Positions 25,533 through 33,107 of a stretch of 64,000 bases of DNA are shown here, one piece after another. Made by a program: the position numbers and the translations under genes. The notes below the pieces were generated by a model. It did no database searches, had not been told where the DNA came from, and saw only the letters and a program-made list of their open reading frames with translations. This stretch comes from an uncultured Eubacteriales bacterium (GTDB lineage Bacteria; Bacillota; Clostridia; Peptostreptococcales; Anaerovoracaceae): contig CADBJW010000004.1 in NCBI GenBank assembly GCA_902795135.1, positions 62,001-126,000 of the forward strand, in the 5' to 3' direction. The first letter of the stretch is position 1, and each line of letters opens with the position of its first letter.

Positions 25533-27332
25533 ATGAACTCAAAAGTTACAGAATCGATTATTTACATCGGCGCCAACGATCATGATATAGATCTGTTTGA
25601 AGGTCAGTATATCGTACCAAATGGCATGGCATATAATTCCTATGCCGTAATCGGCGAGAAGGTAGCCATCATGGACACGATCGATCAGAGCAAGACTGGC
25701 GAATGGCTGCAGAACATCGACGCAGCAATCAAGTGCGAAGCACCGGATTATCTGGTCGTTCAGCACATGGAACCAGACCACTCCGCATCGATCCAGGCCT
25801 TTGTAGAAAAGTATCCAAATGCCATCGTAGTGGGCAACAAGAAAACCTTCAAGATGATTGGTCAGTTCTTCCCTGATATGGAACTGAAAAACGTCCTGGA
25901 GGTTGAAAACGGTGACACTCTGGATCTGGGCGGACATGTTCTGAATTTCGTGTTTGCACCGATGGTTCACTGGCCGGAAGTTATGATGACTTATGATTCC
26001 ACAGAGAAAGTTCTTTTCTCCGCAGACGGATTTGGTAAATTCGGCGCTTTGGATGTGGAGGAAGATTGGGCATGTGAAGCCAGAAGATACTACTTCGGTA
26101 TCGTCGGCAAGTATGGTCCGCAGGTACAGAACGTTCTCAAAAAAGCAGCAGCCCTCGAGATCGAGATCATTTGTCCGCTTCACGGACCGGTTCTCACAGA
26201 AGATCTGGGATACTACATTGGACTGTATGACACATGGTCCAGCTACCTGGCAGAATCCGACGGAATCTTCATCGCCTACACTTCCGTTTATGGTCACACA
26301 AAGGCAGCAGCAGAACTGTTGCAGCAGGAACTCTTAGACAGAGGTGTTCCGACGGTTGAAATCACGGATCTGGCCAGAGACGACTGGGCAGAAGCGGTTG
26401 AAGATGCCTTCCGATATGACAAGCTGGTTCTGGCAACCACGACCTACAATTCAGAAATCTTCCCGTTCATGAGACAGTTCATCGATCATCTGGTTGAGAG
26501 AAACTTCCAGAAGAAGACCGTAGCCTTTATCGAGAACGGATCCTGGGCACCGACAGCGGCCAAGGTAATGAAGGGCATGTTCGAGAAGAGCAAAGACATT
26601 GAATTTGCAAAGAACACCGTAACCATTCTTTCCGCTATGAACGATGAAAACAAAGAACAGATCAAGGCACTTGCCGACGAACTGGCAGCAGATTACATCA
26701 AGCCGGAAGTCGAGGAAGAAGAAAAGAAGATCGATCCAAGCGCTCTGTTCAAGATTGGATATGGTCTTTACGTCATCACAAGTAACGATGGCAAGAAGGA
26801 CAATGGTATGATCGGCAATACGGTTGCGCAGGTCAGCAACGATCCAAGCAGACTGATCGTAGGCGTTAACAAGGCAAATTACTCCTGCGAGACCATTGCA
26901 AAGACTGGCGTGCTGAATGTATGTACCCTGAACGAACAGGCACCGTTCCAGATTTTCCAGCACTTTGGATTCCAGTCCGGCAGAGATGTGGATAAGTTCG
27001 CTGACTTCGAACACTTCGATAAGTCAGGAAACGGACTGCCATATCTGAACAAATATGCCAACGGATACATGTCACTGAAGGTCTTTAATACCGTTGACAC
27101 AGGAAGTCACCTGATGTTCTTCTGCGACATTACGGAAAGTGCGGTTCTCAACGCCGTTGACACAATGACTTATACATTCTATCAGAAAAATGTAAAACCT
27201 CGTCCACAGGAAGAGGTCAAAGGCTGGGTTTGCGACGTATGCGGATACGTCTATGAAGGCGAAGATTTGCCAGAAGACTTCGTTTGTCCGCTTTGTAAAC
27301 ACGGCGCAAGCGATTTTTCCAAGATGGGTTAA
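25533..27332 (+). CDS. Four-domain flavodiiron protein with flavin reductase and rubredoxin domains
   Basis: Flavodiiron proteins reduce O2 to water (or NO to N2O) and protect anaerobes from oxygen. Domains in order: a metallo-beta-lactamase-like diiron domain (residues ~1-250; ligands H78, E80, D82, H83 in HMEPDHS, then Asp in FSADGFG and His in CPLHGP), a flavodoxin domain (~255-400; YTSVYGHTKA), a flavin-reductase-like domain (~410-545; NGMIGNTVAQVS), and a C-terminal rubredoxin with two Cys pairs (CDVCGY and CPLCKHG). Fusing rubredoxin and flavin reductase supplies electrons internally. The strong promoter and a clear terminator indicate a highly expressed single-gene unit. Confidence 0.95.
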   Translation: MNSKVTESIIYIGANDHDIDLFEGQYIVPNGMAYNSYAVIGEKVAIMDTIDQSKTGEWLQNIDAAIKCEAPDYLVVQHMEPDHSASIQAFVEKYPNAIVVGNKKTFKMIGQFFPDMELKNVLEVENGDTLDLGGHVLNFVFAPMVHWPEVMMTYDSTEKVLFSADGFGKFGALDVEEDWACEARRYYFGIVGKYGPQVQNVLKKAAALEIEIICPLHGPVLTEDLGYYIGLYDTWSSYLAESDGIFIAYTSVYGHTKAAAELLQQELLDRGVPTVEITDLARDDWAEAVEDAFRYDKLVLATTTYNSEIFPFMRQFIDHLVERNFQKKTVAFIENGSWAPTAAKVMKGMFEKSKDIEFAKNTVTILSAMNDENKEQIKALADELAADYIKPEVEEEEKKIDPSALFKIGYGLYVITSNDGKKDNGMIGNTVAQVSNDPSRLIVGVNKANYSCETIAKTGVLNVCTLNEQAPFQIFQHFGFQSGRDVDKFADFEHFDKSGNGLPYLNKYANGYMSLKVFNTVDTGSHLMFFCDITESAVLNAVDTMTYTFYQKNVKPRPQEEVKGWVCDVCGYVYEGEDLPEDFVCPLCKHGASDFSKMG

Positions 27333-27342
27333 CGTGATTATC

Positions 27343-27376
27343 AGAGTTGGGCGGCAATGCTGCCCAACTCTTTTAA
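27343..27376 (+). terminator. Terminator of the flavodiiron gene
   Basis: AGAGTTGGGC (27343-27352) pairs with GCCCAACTCT (27362-27371), followed by T's. Confidence 0.85.
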
Positions 27377-27439
27377 TATAATCATTTTTTTATCTCGTTG
27401 ATTGACTAAAGTGTAATGACTAGAAAGGGGGAGAAAGAA

Positions 27440-28954
27440 ATGTCACTCAAAGAGCAAAATGAAATTATTTCTAAGGAAATAGCTACATTTAATGCCCGCA
27501 AGTCTTTAGTAGTTGCTGCAATTATTATTATCGCTGCTTTTATTCTTAATTTCTTCCTGCCGGAAGATCCTGCAGACTTCGGCGTTTTATGTACAATTCC
27601 GGCGCTCTTGATGATTGTGTACATTTTCGTCACGAAGCGTATCATTGAGGCGCTGACTATCGGAGCGGTGGTTGGCTTTATCATGTGTTCAGAGCCTGGC
27701 TCTAACGTCATGTGGACATTCAGCGATTCTTTGCTGAATACAATGATGTCCGAAGATATCGCATGGCTGATTATCGTTTGCGGTTTGATGGGCGGTATCA
27801 TTTCGTTGATTGAACGATCCGGAGGCGCCTATGCTTTTGGTGTATGGGCTTCCAAACGTGCGAAATCCGAAAAAGCAGCTCTCATATGGGCATGGATTTT
27901 GGGTTGTATCATCTTCATCGATGATTATTTGAATTCCATGACCGTTGGATCCTGCATGGCTCCGCTGACCGATAAGCACAAAACGCCTAGAGAAATGCTG
28001 GCCTATGTTTGCGACTCCACGGCAGCACCGCTCTGCGTGTTGATTCCGATTACGACCTGGTCCGTATTCTGCGGCAGAATCCTCGTAAAGAATGGATGGC
28101 AGGATGGGGATGCCAGCGAGATTGCTATGTTTGTCAAGACGATTCCATTCAACTTCTACGCCTGGATCGCAGCGTTGATCGTTCCATTGGTCATCGTTGG
28201 TATAGTGCCAAAGATCTTTGGTATGAAGAAAGCATATCAGAGAGTGGCCGATGGTGGTAATCTGGCGCCGGAAGGATCGGAGAAAATTTCCATTCTGGCA
28301 AGTGATAAAGAAGGGGAAATGAATATCCCGGACAATCCAAAAATGTTCAACTTCTTTATTCCGATCGTTGTTTTGGTTGTTGCGACTATCTTCTTCGATA
28401 CAGATATGGAAATGGGTGTTCTGTCAACGCTGCTCGTCATGTTCGTCATGTATATGGCGCAGAACATTATGCCCGCATCCGAGTTTTGGGATATTATCAT
28501 TAAGGGAATCCAGAATATGATTCTCCCGCTTATGCTCATGGTTATGGCCTTTGTATTTGCGGACATGAATGAACAGATCGGATTCACCAAGTGGTGCATC
28601 GAGTCTGCAACGACGGTTATGACGCCGGCAACAGCGCCGATGATCATCTTCCTGGTACTGGCCTGTACGGAATTCATCACAGGTACGAACTGGGGCATGT
28701 ACGTTATCGCACTGCCAATCATCATTCCGCTCGCCATGAATATTGGTGTATCCATGCCGCTGGCCGTAGGAGCATGTATCTCCGCCGGCGTATTTGGATC
28801 CCATATCTGTTTCTACTCCGACGCGACCGTCCTCACATCAGCAGCCTGCGGATGTGACAACTTCCGCCACGCTTTGACCCAGATGCCATATGGTATTATT
28901 GCGGCCCTTTGCTCCTTTATCATGTACGGCGTCATCGGATTCATCATGGCCTAG
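27440..28954 (+). CDS. NhaC-family Na+/H+ antiporter
   Basis: A 504-residue polytopic membrane protein with about twelve hydrophobic helices. The family core FIDDYLNSMTVGSCMAPLTD...REMLAYVCDSTAAP is clear near residues 165-200, and a second re-entrant-like region TEFITGTNWGMYVIALP lies near 410. NhaC-type carriers exchange Na+ (or organic solutes such as malate or amino acids) for H+. ATG 27440 follows AAAGGGGGAG; the upstream in-frame ATG at 27416 lies before this site. It may work with the ATP synthase in ion balance, which is inference. Confidence 0.88.
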   Translation: MSLKEQNEIISKEIATFNARKSLVVAAIIIIAAFILNFFLPEDPADFGVLCTIPALLMIVYIFVTKRIIEALTIGAVVGFIMCSEPGSNVMWTFSDSLLNTMMSEDIAWLIIVCGLMGGIISLIERSGGAYAFGVWASKRAKSEKAALIWAWILGCIIFIDDYLNSMTVGSCMAPLTDKHKTPREMLAYVCDSTAAPLCVLIPITTWSVFCGRILVKNGWQDGDASEIAMFVKTIPFNFYAWIAALIVPLVIVGIVPKIFGMKKAYQRVADGGNLAPEGSEKISILASDKEGEMNIPDNPKMFNFFIPIVVLVVATIFFDTDMEMGVLSTLLVMFVMYMAQNIMPASEFWDIIIKGIQNMILPLMLMVMAFVFADMNEQIGFTKWCIESATTVMTPATAPMIIFLVLACTEFITGTNWGMYVIALPIIIPLAMNIGVSMPLAVGACISAGVFGSHICFYSDATVLTSAACGCDNFRHALTQMPYGIIAALCSFIMYGVIGFIMA

Positions 28955-29015
28955 GTCAAGGTGATATTCCCTGCGACACGTACTTCGAGTGCGGGGCAAC
29001 CTCATGGAACACAAG

Positions 29016-29058
29016 AACGGGCCGTTCCACGAATCAATTCGCGGAGCGGCCCGTTTTC
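29016..29058. terminator. Terminator after the antiporter gene
   Basis: AACGGGCCG (29016-29024) pairs with CGGCCCGTT (29047-29055), with an inner CGAAT/ATTCG pairing, then TT. It lies 60 bases after the stop. The remaining ~140 bases up to the nfo stop show no gene. Confidence 0.7.
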
Positions 29059-29200
29059 TGTATAACTGCGACAGAACCAAAGTGTGAAGTTTTCTTGACT
29101 TTACCAGAATTACTTCAAACAGAGGTGCTAATCGTGCGCTTTATTCCATGTTTCTTGGCTTCTTTTGAAGTAAAACATTATTTGTCGAGAAAACTGCACA

Positions 29201-30040
29201 TTAACCCGCATCATAGGCGCGGAGCAATTGGATTTCGCGTTTGTAGCCTTCGAAGTCATTGGGCGTTTCCAGAATGCACGGAAGGCCTGCCAATGCAGGA
29301 TGGTTGATGAAGCGGCCAATCGCATCCAGGCCCAGAGTTCCCTCCCCGATGCATGCATGGCGGTCTTTGTGAGATCCGAGCGGATTCTTACTGTCGTTGA
29401 TGTGCAGCGCTTTGAGTTTGTCCAATCCCACAATCCGGTCAAAAGCATCCAGCACGCCATCCAGGTCTCCTGCAATATCGTAACCAGCGTCGTGCACATG
29501 ACAGGTGTCCATGCAGACTCCGATGTGGTCCTTTTGTTTTACCCCGTCCAGGATGGCAGCCAGCTCCTCAAAAGTGCCGCCGATCTCACTGCCTTTGCCG
29601 GACATGGTTTCCAGAAGAAGGATCGTGTTTTGGGACGGCGAGATAATATCGTTCAGCAAGTCGACGATCATGGTAATGCCTGCATCGACGCCTTGCCCTA
29701 CGTGACTTCCCGGATGGAAATTGTAATAGTTGCCCGGTAGATATTCCATGCGTTCCAGATCTTCGACCATACAGATATGGGCAAATTCCCGGACGTTTGG
29801 TTTATCCGAGCACGGGTTCAGCGTGTAAGGGGCGTGGGCGACCAGGGGTCCAAAGGCATTTTCCACCATGGAACGAAGGGCCTTTGCATCATCGGGATCG
29901 ATGTCTTTTGCCTTACCACCCCGCGGGTTGCGTGTAAAAAACGCGAAGGTATTGGCACCTGCCGATATGGCTTCGCGGCCCATGGCCTCAAAACCGTTGG
30001 CCGAGGACAGGTGGTATCCGAGGTAAAGGGTCTTGGCCAT
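29201..30040 (-). CDS. nfo: Endonuclease IV (deoxyribonuclease IV)
   Basis: A zinc-dependent AP endonuclease of base-excision repair, 279 residues with a TIM-barrel. Metal-site motifs are VAHAPYTLN, FHPGSHVG, LLLETMSGKGSE, GVCMDTCHVHDAGYD, HINDSKN, HKDRHACIGEG and LETP. It follows the TSCPD gene by 2 bases, so both form one unit on the minus strand. Confidence 0.95.
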   Translation of the reverse strand: MAKTLYLGYHLSSANGFEAMGREAISAGANTFAFFTRNPRGGKAKDIDPDDAKALRSMVENAFGPLVAHAPYTLNPCSDKPNVREFAHICMVEDLERMEYLPGNYYNFHPGSHVGQGVDAGITMIVDLLNDIISPSQNTILLLETMSGKGSEIGGTFEELAAILDGVKQKDHIGVCMDTCHVHDAGYDIAGDLDGVLDAFDRIVGLDKLKALHINDSKNPLGSHKDRHACIGEGTLGLDAIGRFINHPALAGLPCILETPNDFEGYKREIQLLRAYDAG

Positions 30041-30042
30041 TT

Positions 30043-30303
30043 CTATGCACCGCGTTCCTGGGCCAGAGCCTGATTGATGGCGATGGTCAGCTGATCGGCA
30101 CAGGAGGTTTTTTTGAAACCGCAGGTGTTGCCGGCCAGTTTTTCGGTGATTTCATCGACGGTCCATCCGTCCACCAGAGCCGCAATGGCTTTGAGATTGC
30201 CGTTGCATCCGCCGGTAAACTGAATGTTGCTGACCCGGTCATCATCCAGATCAAACTCAAGCTTCATCGGGCAAACACCCTTTGGGAAGTATTCATATCT
30301 CAT
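30043..30303 (-). CDS. TSCPD-domain protein (TIGR03905 type)
   Basis: An 86-residue protein with the TSCPD pattern: YFPKGVCP near the start, GGCNGNLKAIAALVDG in the middle, and CGFKKTSCADQL at the end. Related domains occur at the C-terminus of vitamin-B12-dependent ribonucleotide reductases. The conserved Cys residues suggest a metal or redox role that is not established. GGAGACA lies 5 bases before the ATG (30303); an extended reading to 30342 is less likely. Confidence 0.85.
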   Translation of the reverse strand: MRYEYFPKGVCPMKLEFDLDDDRVSNIQFTGGCNGNLKAIAALVDGWTVDEITEKLAGNTCGFKKTSCADQLTIAINQALAQERGA

Positions 30304-30450
30304 TGATTGTCTCCTATCATTCTGTAGATTATCAAAAGCCACAGAACTCTCACATTAACACATTGTAAGAGAGTTTGCCGTGGCTCTTATGCTATAATAT
30401 GACGTAGTGACAGTATATCACATTGAAATATCAGAAGGGAAGAGAAGGCT

Positions 30451-31590
30451 ATGAAAACGAAAAACAAGAAATTTTCGGCAATCATTACCATTGCATTAGC
30501 GATCATATTGGCACTTGGCACGCTGGCACTGACGGGATGCGGCGGCAGCGGCACGGATACGGCAGCACCTGAAGAGGAAGGTCCTGAAATCAATCCGCTC
30601 ACAGGAATTGAGGCAGAAGGGGAACTCCCGGCCAGACCGGTCATTGTGTCGATACCAAACGCACCGGACGGAGCCATTCCGCAGTCCAACATTTCCTATG
30701 CGGATATGATTTATGAATTCCCGGTGGAAGGTCAGCTGACGAGAATCCAGGCGATCTACATGACAGAATTCCCGGATAAAGTCGGCCCGATCCGAAGTGT
30801 CAGATACTATTTCGTCGACCTTTGCAGAGAATACAAGGCTGCCCATGTAGGCTATGGATGGGGCAAGAAGGCGCATAAGTATATGGATAAATGCAACATC
30901 CCGCACATCAACGGCATGCAGGATACGCAGCTGTTCTACAGAGTCGAGGATAAATCAGCACCAAACGATGCATACATCAACTGGGAAGACATCCAGAAGA
31001 GAGCAGACTCCGAAGGCTGGTTCAAAGAAAAACAGAATATCAAGCCGTTTAAGTTCCGCGACGAAGAGTGGGAAGCTGCAAAAGCTGAAGCACAGAAAGT
31101 CATCGATGAGAAGAGCGAGTCTACCGACGAAGCAGATATGAAGGAAGTCGAAAAAGCAAAGACTCTGCTTGCAGAACCAAAGAAGGCATCCTCCGTCAAA
31201 GTATCTTCAACCGGCTGCAACAGTGAATGCAAATACAACGAAGAAACCGGTCTGTATGACAGATACTGGTATGGCGAACCGTATGTGGACAAGGAAACGG
31301 GCAAACAGCTTTCCTTCTCCAATGTTATCGTTCAGTACGTAACCAGTGACATTATGGTAGATGAGGACACAGGTCTGCAGGACGAAAAGGGCAGACTCGA
31401 GATCAACATGGCAGAAGGCGGCAAGGCTGTTCTGTTCACAAACGGTGAATGCATCGAAGGAACATGGTCCAGAGAAGATCTCGGTTCCAGAACCATTTAC
31501 AAAGACAGCAACGGCAGACAGTTCAGACTGACTCCGGGCAAGACCTGGGTCTACATTGTAGATCAGAACTTAAGCTGCTCTTATGAATAA
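30451..31590 (+). CDS. DUF3048 lipoprotein (YerB-like)
   Basis: The signal peptide ends in the lipobox LALTGC (Cys at residue ~30), followed by an acidic linker. The rest matches the DUF3048 architecture: NPLTGIEA, RPVIVSIPNAPDGAIPQSNISYADMIYEFPVEGQLTRIQAIY and DKVGPIRSVRYYF in the N-terminal part, and FTNGECIEGTWSRED...LTPGKTWVYIVD in the C-terminal part. Between them lies a charged helical insertion (~180-250). Function is unknown in the family; it is presumably extracellular and envelope-related. A -10-like TATAAT at 30393-30398 stands about 50 bases upstream. An imperfect hairpin (about 30340-30390) lies between this gene and the divergent TSCPD gene. Confidence 0.85.
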   Translation: MKTKNKKFSAIITIALAIILALGTLALTGCGGSGTDTAAPEEEGPEINPLTGIEAEGELPARPVIVSIPNAPDGAIPQSNISYADMIYEFPVEGQLTRIQAIYMTEFPDKVGPIRSVRYYFVDLCREYKAAHVGYGWGKKAHKYMDKCNIPHINGMQDTQLFYRVEDKSAPNDAYINWEDIQKRADSEGWFKEKQNIKPFKFRDEEWEAAKAEAQKVIDEKSESTDEADMKEVEKAKTLLAEPKKASSVKVSSTGCNSECKYNEETGLYDRYWYGEPYVDKETGKQLSFSNVIVQYVTSDIMVDEDTGLQDEKGRLEINMAEGGKAVLFTNGECIEGTWSREDLGSRTIYKDSNGRQFRLTPGKTWVYIVDQNLSCSYE

Positions 31591-31660
31591 GCGACACGCA
31601 AACGTAAAAAACGCGTGAGAACGCGTAAGCGAAACGAAGCAGATCATTGCAAATAAAAAA

Positions 31661-31704
31661 TCGCACCGTGGAATCCAAACGTGATTCGCGGTGCGAGTTT
31701 TTTT
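31661..31704 (+). terminator. Terminator after the DUF3048 gene
   Basis: TCGCACCG (31661-31668) pairs with CGGTGCGA (31689-31696), with an inner GGAATC/GATTC pairing and a long T-run. Confidence 0.85.
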
Positions 31705-31745
31705 ATCCAATCAACCGACCCGGATCCAATCAATCGACCCGATCC
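31705..31745 (-). repeat. Tandem duplication next to the PBP stop codon
   Basis: ATCCAATCAACCGACCCGG (31705-31723) is followed by ATCCAATCAATCGACCCG (31724-31741) and a partial third ATCC. It directly adjoins the 3' end of the minus-strand PBP gene (stop 31749-31751). Confidence 0.8.
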
Positions 31746-31748
31746 TAT

Positions 31749-33095
31749 TTAGTCTACCAGATCCTGCAGCACCCGGTTCGCAACGGATCCGGCGGCGTCC
31801 ACGCCATAGCCGCCTTCTTCGACGAGAACGACGAAGGCGTATGGGTTGGATTCATCATCCAGGAAGCCCACAAACCAGGAGTTCGGAGCGGATTGCCCTT
31901 CCACTTCTGCGGTACCGGTCTTGGCACAAAGGGCTAGGCCAGGGAACGCGTTCTCACCACCGTAATGGCTTTCCACGTTGTTGCGCATCATGCTTTTGAG
32001 AGAGGATGCCGTGGCAGGATCAATCATGTCCTTGGTCTTTGTAGAAGTCACTTCTTTGATCTTTTCGTCAACGATATTATCCGGTTTCATAATGGTCGGC
32101 ATGACAGCGGTGCCGTCACTGGCGATGGCTCCCATGTACACCATCATGGCACAAGGATTGACCATATCGTGGTATTGGCCGATACCGGTCCAAGCCAAAT
32201 CGACGCCGGAATCCGGATAATCAAAGGTTCCTTCTTTCGTTTCGATGCCATCGAAATGAATGCTTTCATCCAGCCCGGTTTTCTCAACGTATTCCTCCAG
32301 AACATCCGGACCAAGCTTTTCGGCCAGTTTGCCGAAGTAGCAGTTACAGGAAACCTCGAGAGCCTCTTCCAGATCTACGGTTCCGTGTACGGAGACATCA
32401 GTAACTTCATCGTCATGTCCGTAATCTACCGAACCGGAGCAGTCTACTGTATACGAGTAGGCATCCGACAGGTTCTCAATGGAAGCTGCCGCCGTAACAA
32501 GCTTAAAGGTAGATCCCGGTGCAAAGACCGCCGATGTGAAGCGGTTAATGTAAGAACCGTCTGGGGGATCCGAAGGCGGATCTGCCGGGTCAAAGGTCGG
32601 CGTGCTGACCATGCAAATCATCTGACCGGTCTGATAGTTGTATACCCCGACGGTGCCTTTGCGGCCGGAAAGGGCTTCGTAAGCCGTGGCGCAGACATCG
32701 GCGTCCAGGGTCAGATACACATCTTCCCCGTCGTTATTCAGGGTGTAGATGCCGTTGATAAAATCGAATCCGATCATTCGGTCCAGAAAGATTCGGTTGG
32801 CACCCGTCGCAATGTTATTGTCTTCATCTCCCGTCAAGTGCATCAAAGCGCACCGGATGTCGTAATCCTCGTTGAATTCCATTCCATCAGCCGTGTTCTT
32901 CATCAAAAGCTGACCTTCTCGATCATAGAGGGCGCCCTTCGCAAGCTTTCCCTCTGCAAAGACATCCCGGTTTCCCTCGTAGATGGCCCATTTATTTCCT
33001 TCGTGCCAATCCTCATATACGAAATAGCAAAGTCCTCCGAGAAGAACCAACGCTAACAGGAGGCACATGATTGCACGTTTTTCAATTTTTTTCAT
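31749..33095 (-). CDS. Class B penicillin-binding protein (peptidoglycan transpeptidase)
   Basis: A single N-terminal membrane helix, then a short linker domain and a transpeptidase domain. Active-site motifs: STFK (Ser195 nucleophile, Lys198), SCN (249-251) and KTG (392-394). At 448 residues it is shorter than PBP2/PBP3 and lacks most of the N-terminal dimerisation domain, like the PbpA-type proteins of Actinobacteria and some Clostridia. It follows the FHA-FtsW/RodA gene on the same strand by 12 bases, giving the usual pairing of a SEDS glycosyltransferase with its cognate class B PBP. Confidence 0.92.
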   Translation of the reverse strand: MKKIEKRAIMCLLLALVLLGGLCYFVYEDWHEGNKWAIYEGNRDVFAEGKLAKGALYDREGQLLMKNTADGMEFNEDYDIRCALMHLTGDEDNNIATGANRIFLDRMIGFDFINGIYTLNNDGEDVYLTLDADVCATAYEALSGRKGTVGVYNYQTGQMICMVSTPTFDPADPPSDPPDGSYINRFTSAVFAPGSTFKLVTAAASIENLSDAYSYTVDCSGSVDYGHDDEVTDVSVHGTVDLEEALEVSCNCYFGKLAEKLGPDVLEEYVEKTGLDESIHFDGIETKEGTFDYPDSGVDLAWTGIGQYHDMVNPCAMMVYMGAIASDGTAVMPTIMKPDNIVDEKIKEVTSTKTKDMIDPATASSLKSMMRNNVESHYGGENAFPGLALCAKTGTAEVEGQSAPNSWFVGFLDDESNPYAFVVLVEEGGYGVDAAGSVANRVLQDLVD

Positions 33096-33107
33096 GTTCG
33101 GCCTCCT

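Noticed and set aside
31965-33056. Plus-strand open frame of 363 codons
   Set aside because: Antisense to the PBP gene, whose active-site motifs are intact; no ribosome site or recognisable domain.
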